From NCBI GenBank assembly GCA_963779325.1, contig CAVZXS010000025.1, positions 124,001 to 188,000 on the forward strand: 64,000 nt of DNA. Direction: 5' to 3'. Numbering within the stretch: position 1 is the stretch's first letter; the number at the start of each line of letters is the position of its first letter. Source of the stretch: CAVZXS01 sp963779325. Lineage in GTDB: Bacteria; Bacteroidota; Bacteroidia; Chitinophagales; Chitinophagaceae. Positions 1-9,461 of this stretch are shown here, one piece after another. Both the position numbers and the translations under genes were made by a program. The notes below the pieces were generated by a model. That model ran no database searches. It worked only from the letters and a program-made list of their open reading frames with translations, and had not been told where the DNA came from.

Positions 1-566
1 AAATCAGGTATACCGTAACGCAGCAAACCGCCGGGCATATCGTCTCTTTCAAAAACAGCTACTGTATGCCCCGCATAATTTAACTGCGCTGCCGCCGCAA
101 GTCCCGCCGGGCCGCTGCCCACTACAGCAATTTTTTTACCTGTTCTTACATTTGGTTTGCGGGGTTTTACAAATCCTTTGTCAAATGCTATTTCAATAAT
201 ATGCTTTTCTATTTCCTCGATAGCGATGGCCGGTTGATTGATACCCAGCACACATGCGGTTTCGCAGGGAGCCGGGCAAATACGACCGGTAAACTCCGGA
301 AAGTTATTTGTTGATGTGAGTATATCGTACGCCTCTTTCCATTGATTGTTATATACCGCATCGTTGAATTCAGGTATTACATTTCCCAACGGGCAACCAT
401 GATGGCAAAAAGGTACGCCGCAATCCATGCAGCGACCGCTTTGTTTATTTAATTGCTCATCACTGTAGCGGTTTACAAATTCGTTGTAATCCTTCACTCT
501 TTCTTCCACCGGTCTTTTAGATGGAAGTTCTCTTGTAAATTCTAAAAATCCTGTTGTCTTACCCAT
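1..566 (-). CDS. gltD: Glutamate synthase (NADPH) small subunit, partial (C-terminus beyond left edge)
   Basis: This subunit passes electrons from NAD(P)H through FAD and Fe-S clusters to the large subunit for glutamine-dependent glutamate synthesis. Only the first ~188 residues are present. The N-terminus reads MGKTTGFLEFTRELPSKRP, followed by cysteine clusters GRCMDCGVPFCHHGCPLGN and GRICPAPCETACVLG (Fe-S binding), and then the dinucleotide-binding glycine motif VVGSGPAGLAAAAQLN, which is typical of GltD. The start ATG is at 566. It lies 38 bp downstream of the gltB stop on the same strand, so the two are probably one gltBD operon. The reading frame is intact to the window edge. Confidence 0.95.
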   Translation of the reverse strand, partial: MGKTTGFLEFTRELPSKRPVEERVKDYNEFVNRYSDEQLNKQSGRCMDCGVPFCHHGCPLGNVIPEFNDAVYNNQWKEAYDILTSTNNFPEFTGRICPAPCETACVLGINQPAIAIEEIEKHIIEIAFDKGFVKPRKPNVRTGKKIAVVGSGPAGLAAAAQLNYAGHTVAVFERDDMPGGLLRYGIPD

Positions 567-604
567 ATGCTTATTTAAAAAATAAAAAGTAAAAAAAGTA
601 TCTT

Positions 605-3600
605 CTAATTTTTGACTTTTACTTTTTGACTTTTTGTTTGTAATACTTTCTTATAATCCGTTGGAAATACTTTTACAAAATGCCGCAATTGGTTCTCAAA
701 ATCATCCAATACAAATTTTGCAACAGTGCTTGCCGTATATGCATAATGCTGTTCAATCATTGTTTGCAATTCTTTCGCATCCTCTTCATTCACGGGATCA
801 AGATCAACCATTTCTTTATTACAGTTGGATGCAAAATTATTTTTTACATCATATACATAAGCGATACCGCCGCTCATACCGGCGGCAAAATTTCTTCCTG
901 TATCGCCAAGAATAACTACACGTCCGCCGGTCATGTATTCGCAGCCGTGGTCGCCGATACTTTCTACCACTACATTAGCACCCGAATTGCGTACCGCAAA
1001 CCGTTCGCCTGCTTTACCTCTTATGTAGGCATTACCGGCGGTAGCTCCGTAAAATGCTACGTTGCCGATGATGCTGTTGTCTTCCGGGACATAAGTAGCA
1101 TTCTTCGGCGGATAGATAATCAATTTGGCACCGCTCAATCCTTTGCCAAAATAATCATTGGCATCACCTTCCAGTTCCAATGTAATACCGTTTGTATTGA
1201 ACGCACCGAAACTTTGACCGGCCGTACCGGTAAAATTAAAATTGATGGTATCCTCCGGTAATCCTTCCGCTTTATATTTTTTTGTTATTTCATTTGATAA
1301 GATTGTTCCGATTGTACGATCAGTATTTTTTATATTAAATGAAGCCTGTACTCTTTCTCTTTTCTCAATAGCCGGTTTCGCTGCTTCCAGTAATTTCCAA
1401 TCCAATACTTCACTCATGCCGTGATCCTGCTCTTCTGTATTATACAATGCCGTGTAAGACGATGAAGGTTCTTTGTACAAGATGGGTGTTAAATCAATTT
1501 TGCTGAATTTCCAATGATTGATATTTTCCCTTACTGTTAAATTATCAACCCGGCCAATCATTTCATTTACGGTTCTGTAACCTAACTCCGCCATTATTTC
1601 TCTTAGCTCCTGTACAATGAATTTGAAAAAGTTGACTACATGATCGGGATTGCCGGTAAATCTTTTTCTTAATTGAGGGTCCTGTGTGGCTACACCTACC
1701 GGGCAAGTATTCATATGACACTTACGCATCATGATACATCCTTCTACAATTAACGCGGCTGTCGCAACGCCCCATTCTTCGGCGCCCAATAAAGCGGCAA
1801 TGGCAATATCACGACCGGTTTTCATTTGCCCGTCGGCTTGTACGACTACGCGGCTGCGCAATTTATTTTTTACCAATGTTTGATGTGTTTCCGCCAACCC
1901 GAGTTCCCACGGTAAACCTGCATGTTTGATAGAACTTACCGGTGATGCACCCGTACCGCCATCGTGACCTGATATTAAAATAACATCGGCCTTTGCTTTG
2001 GTAACACCGGCGGCAATAGTTCCTACGCCGGCTTTACTTACCAGCTTTACATTTATTCTTGCCGAGCGATTCGCATTTTTTAAATCAAATATTAATTGCG
2101 CCAAATCTTCTATCGAATAAATGTCGTGATGCGGCGGCGGTGAAATTAATCCTACACCCGGTGTCGCATGACGAACTCTTCCTATCCAATCATCTACTTT
2201 ATGCCCCGGCAGTTGGCCGCCTTCGCCGGGTTTGGCGCCCTGCGCCATTTTTATTTGTAATTCATCCGCTTCGGTTAAATACAAACTTGTAACACCAAAA
2301 CGTGCAGAGGCAACTTGTTTGATGGAACTGCGCATGCTGTCGCCATTCGGTAAAGTATTGTAACGCACTTCATCCTCACCGCCTTCACCGGTATTACTTT
2401 TACCGCCCAATCGATTCATGGCGATGGCTAATGTTGTATGCGCTTCCCAACTGATAGACCCGAATGACATAGCGCCGGTAGCAAAACGTTTGTAAATGGT
2501 TGAAGCAGGTTCTACTTCGTCAATGCTAATAGAAGAATTGACGGGGGAGAATTGAAACATGCTGCGCAGCGTACATGCCTTTTCACTTTGATCGTTTACT
2601 AATTTCGAATATTTTTTAAACGTAGTGTAATCATTCATCTTGGTGGAATGCTGCAGTAAGTGTATGGTTTGCGGATTGAACAAATGAAATTCGCCTTTGC
2701 GTTTCCATTGATAAATACCCCCAACCGGCAACCTGTCAACCGGGATATCTTTTTTACTAAAAGCAAAATAATGTTTGGCCAATGCTTCTTTCGCAATTTC
2801 ATCCAGGCCGATTCCTTCAATACGTGATGTAGCGCCGGTAAAATATTTATCAACTACTTCTTTATTCAAGCCCAGTATCTCCATTATTTGCGCACCCTGG
2901 TAGGATTGCAACGTAGAGATACCCATTTTCGAAAATACTTTCAGCAGACCGTCATTCACTGCTTTAATATAATTTTTACGCAGTTGTTCCCACACGGTTT
3001 CAGTTTGCAGTGAGCCGTTCGCTTTCATATTGCGAATAGTGGCCATTGCCAAATAAGGATTGACAGCCGTAGCGCCGAAAGCAATTAAGCTGGCGAAGTG
3101 ATGCACTTCCCATACATCACCGGCTTCTACCACAATACCTACCTGTCCGCGTAAACCTTTTCTTATTAAATGATGATGCACCGCGGCTGTTGCTAACAAT
3201 GACGGAATAGAAGCATGGTCACTGTCGACAGCTCTGTCGCAAAGAATCAATACTTCAAAACCATCATGTACGGCATCCTCTGCATAGCGGCACAACCGGT
3301 CCAAACCTTTTTGTAATGAACCCGGTTTGCCGTCGGCTCTGAAATAAGTTTGCAATGTTTTTGCCTGGAAAATACCGGTATCAATACTTCTTATTTTTTC
3401 TAACTCTTTACTGGTGAGTACCGGGTGTTTTAATGCTACGGTATGACAATGCGAAGGTTCTTCATCCAATAAGTTTCCATTGTTACCTACGAATGCAGCC
3501 AAGCTCATTACCATACGTTCGCGAATAGGATCGATAGGAGGATTGGTAACCTGCGCAAATAATTGCTTGAAGTAAGAGCTTAAATGCTGCGGCTGATCGC

Positions 3601-5182
3601 TCAATATAGCCAATGGTATATCGGTACCCATCGAACCGATCGGTTCTTTACCATCCAGCGCCATGGGTTTTAAAATGGTTTCAATATCCTCTGTACTGTA
3701 ACCAAATACTTTATGGTATTTTAAAATAGATGCATCGGACAGATGCGAGAACGTAACTCTCGGTTCATCCAATTCTTCTAATCTTATTTTATATTGATTC
3801 AGCCAATCGCCATAAGGTTTTTGCGAGCAGATGGTTTGTTTCAATTCATCATCACTGATGATTCGGCCCTGTTCCATATCTACTACAAACATTTTGCCCG
3901 GCTGTAATCTTCCTTTTTCTTTTATCATTGCAGGATCAACGGGCAGTACACCGGTTTCAGAAGCCATGATAACTCTGTCATCGTGTGTAACGCAATAACG
4001 GGAAGGACGTAAACCGTTCCTGTCCAAGGTAGCGCCGATTATTTTTCCGTCGGTAAAAGAAATAGATGCCGGTCCGTCCCAAGGCTCCATCATCGAAGCA
4101 TGAAATTCATAGAACGCTTTTTTTACCGGGTCCATTTGTTCGTTGCCGTCCCATGCTTCGGGAATCAACATCATCATTACATGCGGTAAGCTGCGGCCTG
4201 TCATGGTCAGCAATTCTATCATATTATCCAAACAAGCTGAATCGGATTGATTACTCGTAATGATAGGCAATAGCATTTCCATTTCTTCTTTGGAAAAATA
4301 CGGAGATGTAAAACCATGCTCGCCGGTTTTTAACCAGTTTAAATTTCCCTGTAGTGTATTGATCTCACCATTGTGTGCAATAAAACGAAAGGGTTGCGCC
4401 AGTTTCCAACTGGGAAATGTATTGGTAGCAAAACGTGAGTGTACCAAACCAAATGCACTGACTACCCTTTTATTACTAAGATCAGGAAAATAACTGCGCA
4501 CCTGGTTGCTTGTCAGCTGACCTTTATAAACCACCGTTTTGTAACTGAGCGATGCGATATAAAAACCTATTTCATCTTTTTTTACCGTGCTGTTGATGGT
4601 ATGCGCGGCATAATTACGAAGTATAAAAAGTTTACGTTCAAAATCATCGGCGTTTTTAATATTATCGGGGCAGGCGATAAATACCTGTTCCATTTCAGGC
4701 TCTACACTTAATGCAGTCGGTCCGATGTCTTCGGGATTTACCGGTACTTTGCGATAGCATAAAATTTCCAAGCCTAATTTTTCGGCACTGCGGTTAAAAC
4801 TTGCTCGGCACTCTTCACGCAAACGAATTTCTTTGGGAAAGAAAATGACACCCACCCCATATTTACCAAATGCCGGTAAATGCACACCGAGTTTAATACA
4901 TTCATCAAAGAAAAATTCATGCGGCGTTTGAAACATGATACCGGCGCCGTCACCTGTATTGTTTTCGCAACCGCAAGCACCGCGGTGTTCCATATTTTCC
5001 AATACGGTTAACGCATCGGAAATATGCTGATGCGATTTAGAGCCTTTGATATTGGCAACAAAACCAATCCCGCAGGCGTCGTGTTCGAAGGAGGGGTCGT
5101 ATAAGCCGGCGGCCCTGCCCCCATCCCCTAAAGTGGAGTAATTCGACATTTCTATTTTTTCTTGTTCACTCATTTTTACCAA
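605..5182 (-). CDS. gltB: Glutamate synthase large subunit
   Basis: 1525 residues, the normal size for a bacterial alpha subunit, which makes glutamate from glutamine and 2-oxoglutarate. The class II amidotransferase domain begins at DACGIGFVAN, where Cys37 would become the N-terminal nucleophile after propeptide removal. The FMN/2-oxoglutarate synthase region contains GEGGEDEVRYN and GAKPGEGGQLPG. The 3Fe-4S cysteines are in CIMMRKCHMNTCPVG, and the C-terminal GXGXG helix region follows. A palindromic element encodes residues ~16-24 (STLGDGGRA), entirely inside the predicted propeptide. The last ~10 residues are lysine-rich (KSQKVKVKN) because the 3' end is a heptamer repeat. The start is one of several close Met codons (1, 4, 12), so the exact N-terminus is uncertain. 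Confidence 0.97.
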   Translation of the reverse strand: MVKMSEQEKIEMSNYSTLGDGGRAAGLYDPSFEHDACGIGFVANIKGSKSHQHISDALTVLENMEHRGACGCENNTGDGAGIMFQTPHEFFFDECIKLGVHLPAFGKYGVGVIFFPKEIRLREECRASFNRSAEKLGLEILCYRKVPVNPEDIGPTALSVEPEMEQVFIACPDNIKNADDFERKLFILRNYAAHTINSTVKKDEIGFYIASLSYKTVVYKGQLTSNQVRSYFPDLSNKRVVSAFGLVHSRFATNTFPSWKLAQPFRFIAHNGEINTLQGNLNWLKTGEHGFTSPYFSKEEMEMLLPIITSNQSDSACLDNMIELLTMTGRSLPHVMMMLIPEAWDGNEQMDPVKKAFYEFHASMMEPWDGPASISFTDGKIIGATLDRNGLRPSRYCVTHDDRVIMASETGVLPVDPAMIKEKGRLQPGKMFVVDMEQGRIISDDELKQTICSQKPYGDWLNQYKIRLEELDEPRVTFSHLSDASILKYHKVFGYSTEDIETILKPMALDGKEPIGSMGTDIPLAILSDQPQHLSSYFKQLFAQVTNPPIDPIRERMVMSLAAFVGNNGNLLDEEPSHCHTVALKHPVLTSKELEKIRSIDTGIFQAKTLQTYFRADGKPGSLQKGLDRLCRYAEDAVHDGFEVLILCDRAVDSDHASIPSLLATAAVHHHLIRKGLRGQVGIVVEAGDVWEVHHFASLIAFGATAVNPYLAMATIRNMKANGSLQTETVWEQLRKNYIKAVNDGLLKVFSKMGISTLQSYQGAQIMEILGLNKEVVDKYFTGATSRIEGIGLDEIAKEALAKHYFAFSKKDIPVDRLPVGGIYQWKRKGEFHLFNPQTIHLLQHSTKMNDYTTFKKYSKLVNDQSEKACTLRSMFQFSPVNSSISIDEVEPASTIYKRFATGAMSFGSISWEAHTTLAIAMNRLGGKSNTGEGGEDEVRYNTLPNGDSMRSSIKQVASARFGVTSLYLTEADELQIKMAQGAKPGEGGQLPGHKVDDWIGRVRHATPGVGLISPPPHHDIYSIEDLAQLIFDLKNANRSARINVKLVSKAGVGTIAAGVTKAKADVILISGHDGGTGASPVSSIKHAGLPWELGLAETHQTLVKNKLRSRVVVQADGQMKTGRDIAIAALLGAEEWGVATAALIVEGCIMMRKCHMNTCPVGVATQDPQLRKRFTGNPDHVVNFFKFIVQELREIMAELGYRTVNEMIGRVDNLTVRENINHWKFSKIDLTPILYKEPSSSYTALYNTEEQDHGMSEVLDWKLLEAAKPAIEKRERVQASFNIKNTDRTIGTILSNEITKKYKAEGLPEDTINFNFTGTAGQSFGAFNTNGITLELEGDANDYFGKGLSGAKLIIYPPKNATYVPEDNSIIGNVAFYGATAGNAYIRGKAGERFAVRNSGANVVVESIGDHGCEYMTGGRVVILGDTGRNFAAGMSGGIAYVYDVKNNFASNCNKEMVDLDPVNEEDAKELQTMIEQHYAYTASTVAKFVLDDFENQLRHFVKVFPTDYKKVLQTKSQKVKVKN
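610..637. repeat. Decayed heptamer array at the gltB 3' end
   Basis: Four consecutive 7-bp units read TTTTGAC, TTTTACT, TTTTGAC, TTTTTGT. They supply the lysine-rich C-terminal codons of gltB. Confidence 0.6.
5113..5140 (-). repeat. GC-rich palindromic element, in frame in gltB propeptide
   Basis: The + strand reads CCCCCATCCCCTAAAG then TGGAG. In the gltB frame it encodes TLGDGG. The same sequence recurs in ilvD, argH, argB and argG. Confidence 0.85.
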
Positions 5183-5221
5183 GTAATTTATTTATGAATC
5201 AAACTTTTCAAATAAGATAGC

Positions 5222-5300
5222 CCTGTGCACCTCATCCTTTTATGACCTTCGCTCGTAACCTTCGTGCCTCAGTTACTCCGCAGGAGAAGGACGGCACTGA
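5222..5300. repeat. Intergenic hairpin upstream of gltB
   Basis: An imperfect palindrome pairs CCTTC with GAAGG and inner GTAAC with GTTAC. It resembles the CAACC/GGTTG hairpin inside the argH insertion (39092-39180). It lies in the 260-bp ilvA-gltB gap. No gene is seen there. Confidence 0.45.
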
Positions 5301-5407
5301 ATCTCTTTATTATGCTATTAACTCTACCATTTCATCTATTGAATTTCATTTATCATCATTCAGTTATTTATCAGTTACTTCGATAAGCAGGCTTTGTGCC
5401 TTGCCAT

Positions 5408-5440
5408 CCTCCCCTTCAGGGGAAGTTAGAGGGGGCTGCT
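5408..5440 (-). repeat. GC-rich palindromic element just after the ilvA stop
   Basis: CCTCCCCTTCAGGGGAAG is followed by an AGAGGGGGCT arm that points toward ilvA. It forms an inverted pair with the copy in the ilvA N-terminus (6672-6705). Confidence 0.8.
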
Positions 5441-5442
5441 TT

Positions 5443-6735
5443 TTACACCAAGTACCCAAACACATTATCATTCTTACTCAATTCAGTATAATTAATATTA
5501 TATTTATTCATGTTCTTCAGCAACGTATCATAATCTTCCCTGCTTTTTAATTCAATACCAACTAAAGCGGGCCCCGTTTCTTTATTGTGTTTTTGCATGT
5601 ATTCAAATCTTGTTATATCATCATGCTCGCCCAATACATGGTTTACAAATTCCTTCAATGCACCCGGGCGTTGTGCGAAACGTATAAGAAAATAATGTTT
5701 CAGCCCTTCGTATTGTAAACTGCGTTCTTTTATTTCCTGCATGCGATCAATATCATTATTGCCGCCGCCAATAATGCAAACGATATTTTTTCCTTTTATC
5801 ACATCTGCATAATCATCTAAACCTGCAATGCTTAATGCGCCGGCCGGTTCCGCCACTATAGCATCTTCAGAATATAATTTTAGTATGGTAGAACAAATTT
5901 TTCCTTCTGCAACAAGATGCATATCATCCAGCACTTCTTTACAAATAGAAAAAGTAACATCGCCTACTCTTTTTACCGCAGCGCCGTCTACAAAACTGTC
6001 GATGCTCTCTAATTTTACCGGGTGACCTGCTTTCAGAGCTTCAAACATAGAAGGAGCGCCTTCAGGTTCAAGACCAATGATTTTTGTTTTGGGACAATAG
6101 GTTTTAAAATAAGATCCTACTCCTGCACTTAAGCCGCCGCCGCCTACAGGAACAAATAAAAAATCGACATCGGATTGTTCTTCTAAGATTTCAACTCCTA
6201 CCGTTCCCTGTCCTTCAATGATTTTGATATCATCAAATGGCGGAATGAAAGTCATAGCGTTTTCTTCGGTGTATTTTTTGGCTGCAACGGCACAATCATC
6301 AAACGTATCTCCCGCTAATTTTACTTCAATAAATTTTTCGCCAAACATTTTTGTCTGACTTATTTTTTGATTGGGTGTAATGACCGGCATAAACACTACG
6401 CCGTGTACTCCCAATTTTTTACAACTGTATGCGAAACCCTGCGCATGGTTGCCGGCACTGGCACATACAACGCCTTTTTGCAATTGATCGGCCGGTAAGC
6501 TGCTCATCATATTATACGCACCGCGTAATTTGTAACTGCGGACTATTTGTAAATCTTCCCGCTTCAGATAAACATTGCATTGGTATCTTTTAGAAAGATT
6601 GCGGTTTAACTGCAACGGCGTTTTCGTTACAACTTTCTTCAGACGTAACGATGCTCCGGCAAAATCTAATGACGCCCCCCCGCCCCTAAAGGGGGGCTTC
6701 GAAGTCTCTAACAAATCGTCATTTTTTTTAAACAT
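5443..6735 (-). CDS. ilvA: Threonine ammonia-lyase (biosynthetic threonine deaminase)
   Basis: Converts threonine to 2-oxobutanoate, the committed step to isoleucine. 430 residues: a PLP fold-type II catalytic domain, then a C-terminal ACT-like regulatory domain starting near KHYFLIRFAQRPGALKEF. The PLP lysine motif is SYKLRGAYN, the substrate loop ASAGNHAQGFAYS and the phosphate-binding loop PVGGGGLSAGVGSY. The C-terminal domain suggests isoleucine feedback control. Residues ~13-20 (KPPFRGGG) come from a palindromic element. It is the last gene of the leu/ilv cluster, 35 bp after ilvC, and is followed by gltBD. Confidence 0.96.
   Translation of the reverse strand: MFKKNDDLLETSKPPFRGGGASLDFAGASLRLKKVVTKTPLQLNRNLSKRYQCNVYLKREDLQIVRSYKLRGAYNMMSSLPADQLQKGVVCASAGNHAQGFAYSCKKLGVHGVVFMPVITPNQKISQTKMFGEKFIEVKLAGDTFDDCAVAAKKYTEENAMTFIPPFDDIKIIEGQGTVGVEILEEQSDVDFLFVPVGGGGLSAGVGSYFKTYCPKTKIIGLEPEGAPSMFEALKAGHPVKLESIDSFVDGAAVKRVGDVTFSICKEVLDDMHLVAEGKICSTILKLYSEDAIVAEPAGALSIAGLDDYADVIKGKNIVCIIGGGNNDIDRMQEIKERSLQYEGLKHYFLIRFAQRPGALKEFVNHVLGEHDDITRFEYMQKHNKETGPALVGIELKSREDYDTLLKNMNKYNINYTELSKNDNVFGYLV
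6672..6705 (-). repeat. GC-rich palindromic element, in frame in ilvA N-terminus
   Basis: The + strand reads CCCCCCCGCCCCTAAAGGGG plus GGCTTCGAAG. It encodes KPPFRGGG between a short leader and the conserved domain. Confidence 0.85.
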
Positions 6736-6770
6736 GTGCGGGGTATTAATTTCTTTAGTACTTATTTTAC

Positions 6771-8294
6771 TTAGGCCAATTCTAATTCCTTTACTTTCTT
6801 TTTTTCTTCTTTTGTAGCTGTAGTAATTGATTTCATTTCCGTCATTGCGGCACGTAATACGGCTCCTGCTTTTTCTACCGGGTGATTGCGAATGATTTTA
6901 TTCGCTTCAATAATAGCACGATTATCAACGCCGGCATCTTTGCCTGCATTAAAATTAGTGCCGATTACATCTTTATCAATATTTTTCATAAATGGCGCAA
7001 GCAGCGGTTTGGCTGCATGGTCAAACAAATAGCAACCGTACTCCGCCGTATCGGAAATAACACGATTCATCTCGTATAATTTTTTGCGGGCGATGGTATT
7101 GGCGATCAACGGTGTTTCATGCAATGATTCGTAATAAGCCGATTCTTCTTTAATGCCGGCTTCCACCATTGTTTCAAAAGCTAATTCTACACCTGCACGT
7201 ACAAAGGCCACCATCAATAATGCATTATCAAAATATTCCTGCTCCGCAATTTTTGCATCTGTCGGTGCTGTTTTTTCGAAAGCTGTTTCGCCGGTCGCTT
7301 TGCGCCATGTCAATAAATTTTTATCATCATTGGCCCAATCAGCCATCATGGTAGAGGAGAAGACACCGCTCATAATATCGTCTTGGTGTTTTTGAAACAA
7401 CGGCCGTAAAATATTTTTTAATTCGGTTGATAATTCATAAGCTTTCAATTTTGCCGGATTCGATAAACGATCCATCATGGCCGTCACGCCGCCGTGCTTC
7501 AATGCTTCGGTAATTACTTCCCATCCGTATTGAATTAATTTTGCCGCGTAATTTTTATCAATACTTTTCTCTATCATTTTATCAAAGCATAAAATAGAAC
7601 CTGTTTGCAACACGCCGCACAAAATAGTTTGCTCACCCATGAGGTCCGATTTTACTTCGGCTACAAATGATGAACGCAACACACCGGCCCTGTGGCCGCC
7701 TGTTGCAACTGCATATGCTTTTGCCTGCGCCAAACCTTTTCCTTCAGGATCATTCTCCGGGTGTACGGCAATCAACGTAGGCACACCAAATCCTCTTTTA
7801 TATTCTTCTCTTACTTCGGTGCCGGGACATTTTGGAGCTACCATTATCACTGTTAAATCTTTTCTTATCTGCATGCCTTCTTCCACAATATTAAACCCGT
7901 GAGAATAGGAAAGCGTGGCTCCTTTCTTCATCAGCGGCATTACTGCATTCACTACAGATGTATGTTGTTTATCGGGTGTTAAGTTCAATACCAAATCAGC
8001 TGAAGGGATTAATTCTTCATATGTACCCACTTCAAATCCATTTTCCGTAGCGCTTTTCCATGATTGACGTTTACTTTCTATCGCTTCTTTGCGTAAGGCG
8101 TATGCAATATCCAAACCCGAGTCACGCATATTGAGTCCCTGGTTGAGGCCTTGCGCACCGCAACCTACAATTACAATCTTTTTTCCTTTCAGTGCATTTA
8201 CGCCGTCGGCGAATTCGCTGCGGTTCATAAATTCACAAACACCTAATTGTCTCAGTTGCTCTCTCAATGATAATGAGTTAAAATAGTTTGCCAT
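6771..8294 (-). CDS. ilvC: Ketol-acid reductoisomerase (class II)
   Basis: NADPH-dependent isomerisation and reduction of acetolactate or acetohydroxybutyrate, step 2 of valine/isoleucine synthesis. 507 residues is the long class II form rather than the ~330-residue class I. The Rossmann motif is IVGCGAQGLNQGLNMRDSG, followed by VAPKCPGTEVREEYKRGFGV. C-terminal metal-binding acidic residues lie in the duplicated knotted domain. No palindromic element interrupts this protein, unlike most neighbours, although one lies just upstream. It sits between ilvN and ilvA in one transcription direction. Confidence 0.96.
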   Translation of the reverse strand: MANYFNSLSLREQLRQLGVCEFMNRSEFADGVNALKGKKIVIVGCGAQGLNQGLNMRDSGLDIAYALRKEAIESKRQSWKSATENGFEVGTYEELIPSADLVLNLTPDKQHTSVVNAVMPLMKKGATLSYSHGFNIVEEGMQIRKDLTVIMVAPKCPGTEVREEYKRGFGVPTLIAVHPENDPEGKGLAQAKAYAVATGGHRAGVLRSSFVAEVKSDLMGEQTILCGVLQTGSILCFDKMIEKSIDKNYAAKLIQYGWEVITEALKHGGVTAMMDRLSNPAKLKAYELSTELKNILRPLFQKHQDDIMSGVFSSTMMADWANDDKNLLTWRKATGETAFEKTAPTDAKIAEQEYFDNALLMVAFVRAGVELAFETMVEAGIKEESAYYESLHETPLIANTIARKKLYEMNRVISDTAEYGCYLFDHAAKPLLAPFMKNIDKDVIGTNFNAGKDAGVDNRAIIEANKIIRNHPVEKAGAVLRAAMTEMKSITTATKEEKKKVKELELA

Positions 8295-8307
8295 TGTTTA
8301 AGTTTTA

Positions 8308-8337
8308 CCCCCATCTCCGCCGATTGGCGGAGTGTTA
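8308..8337. repeat. Palindromic element upstream of ilvC
   Basis: CCCCCATCTCCGCCGATTGG then CGGAG: the CTCCGCC/GGCGGAG variant also found in the ilvN N-terminus. It lies 14 bp before the ilvC start, in the mRNA leader. Confidence 0.8.
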
Positions 8338-8368
8338 TGGAGAATTTTTAAATTTTATTTTTTATACT

Positions 8369-8440
8369 GAACCACGGAGGCACGGCGTCACTGAGTGTTC
8401 ACGGTGTTACTCCGTGTCCTTGTGTCTCTGTGGTTTAAAT
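8369..8440. repeat. CACGGAG/CTCCGTG imperfect palindrome (copy 1)
   Basis: ACCACGGAGGCACGG pairs imperfectly with CCGTGTCCTTGTGTCTCTGT plus GGTT, with ~8-bp internal periodicity. A second copy is at 13104-13180. It lies in the ilvC-ilvN gap and runs up to the ilvN stop. Confidence 0.8.
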
Positions 8441-9096
8441 CACATACTAAACACTTTTTCGTTTTCATTCAAAAATTCATTTTCTATCACTTCTTCGCCC
8501 GGTTCGTCTTTTTCAAATTCTTTAAGCCGGGCATGAAAGCCTTCGCTGTCTTTAATGATGGCTACTCTGGCACTGCGAACAAATTCAATAATGCCATAAG
8601 GTTCCAATGCTTTTATTAAACCGTCTGTTTCTTCACGATGGCCTGTTGTTTCAAAAACAGTGTAATCCTTTCTTATTACTACCGCTCTTGCACCAAACTG
8701 ACGTAACAGTCTTTCTACTTTTACTTTTTCAGCAATAGCATCGGTACTTACTTTATACAAAGCCAATTCCTGCCAAATGATTTCTTCTTCTGTATTGTAA
8801 TAGGCTTTCAACACCTCTACCTGTTTTTCAATTTGCCTGCAAAGCTTACGCACCACTTCTTCCGTTTCATTAATAACAATGGTAAAGCGGTGTACACTTT
8901 CCACTTCAGTAGGCGATGTGTTTAAACTGTCGATATTAATTTTTCTTTTTGAAAAAATAATTGCAATCCGGTTGAGCAAACCCACTTGATTTTCGGTATA
9001 AACTGTTATGGTATATTCTTGTTTACCCGAATGCCCCCCCGCTCCGCCGATCGGCGGAGAGCTTTGAGCAGTATTATTATTTTTAGAATTACTCAT
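8440..9096 (-). CDS. ilvN: Acetolactate synthase small (regulatory) subunit
   Basis: Regulatory partner of IlvB that confers valine feedback control. 218 residues with an N-terminal ACT domain (EYTITVYTENQVGLLNRIAI, NIDSLNTSPTEVESVHRFTI) and a C-terminal ALS_ss domain. The first ~24 residues precede the usual start of the family and include the element-derived peptide SPPIGGAGGHSG, so the ancestral start was probably near KQEYTITVY. Unusually, 362 bp of non-coding repeat DNA separates it from ilvB, although the two subunits are normally adjacent. Confidence 0.94.
   Translation of the reverse strand: MSNSKNNNTAQSSPPIGGAGGHSGKQEYTITVYTENQVGLLNRIAIIFSKRKINIDSLNTSPTEVESVHRFTIVINETEEVVRKLCRQIEKQVEVLKAYYNTEEEIIWQELALYKVSTDAIAEKVKVERLLRQFGARAVVIRKDYTVFETTGHREETDGLIKALEPYGIIEFVRSARVAIIKDSEGFHARLKEFEKDEPGEEVIENEFLNENEKVFSM
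9032..9067 (-). repeat. Palindromic element, in frame in ilvN N-terminus
   Basis: CCCCCCCGCTCCGCCGATCG then GCGGAGAGC: a CTCCGCC/GGCGGAG hairpin with a C-run arm. It is translated as SSPPIGGAGGHSG. Confidence 0.85.
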
Positions 9097-9458
9097 AATT
9101 TATTTTTTAAAGTTGAGAACACGTGATATATAAGTTTAAAACAGAATCACCCTGCGAAATATTCGCTTCTCCAGGGTTCTCAGTGCTGAGAGAAGCAAAA
9201 TAAAGAACTAAATTCCCCCGCTGCTAAAATTGGGGAATAGCAAATCAGTTTTGTGCTTCGCAAATGCTCAATAGCATTAATGCTGTATAAGTGTGCCCCG
9301 ATGCAGCACACAAATCTTACTCGGGGTCTTCGACGACGCAACGATGTTTAATAGCAGTAATGCTGCTAAGTACACAATTAATCAACTAACAACTTTAAAG
9401 AACTTAACTATTTAAAAATATCTTCTACCTAAGTTCCCCCTTCAGGGGGACAGGGGGC
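9097..9458. other. 362-bp non-coding gap between ilvB and ilvN with hairpin
   Basis: No credible ORF. It holds a hairpin at 9165-9196 (GCTTCTC ... GAGAAGC with inner CTCAG/CTGAG), the structured repeat at 9262-9369 and the palindromic element at the ilvB stop. No terminator T-run is evident, so transcription through to ilvN is plausible. Confidence 0.6.
9262..9369 (-). repeat. Structured ~105-bp dispersed repeat, copy A
   Basis: A 59-bp core (9285-9343, minus strand) beginning CGTTGCGTCGTCGAAGACCC matches 35877-35935 with about eight mismatches, and similarity extends on both sides. CCCCGA can pair with TCGGGG, and GTGTGC with GCACAC. Both copies lie between genes. Confidence 0.75.
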
Positions 9459-9461
9459 CTA
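9433..9461 (-). repeat. GC-rich palindromic element abutting the ilvB stop
   Basis: TTCCCCCTTCAGGGGGACAG then GGGGCCT. Its edge overlaps the ilvB TAG stop. It forms an inverted pair with 11150-11183. Confidence 0.85.

Noticed and set aside
634..1261. Plus-strand ORFs opposite gltB, and similar ORFs opposite ilvB, ilvD, leuC, argC, porU and others
   Set aside because: They are antisense shadows of strongly conserved enzymes, with no family-like sequence or independent start context.
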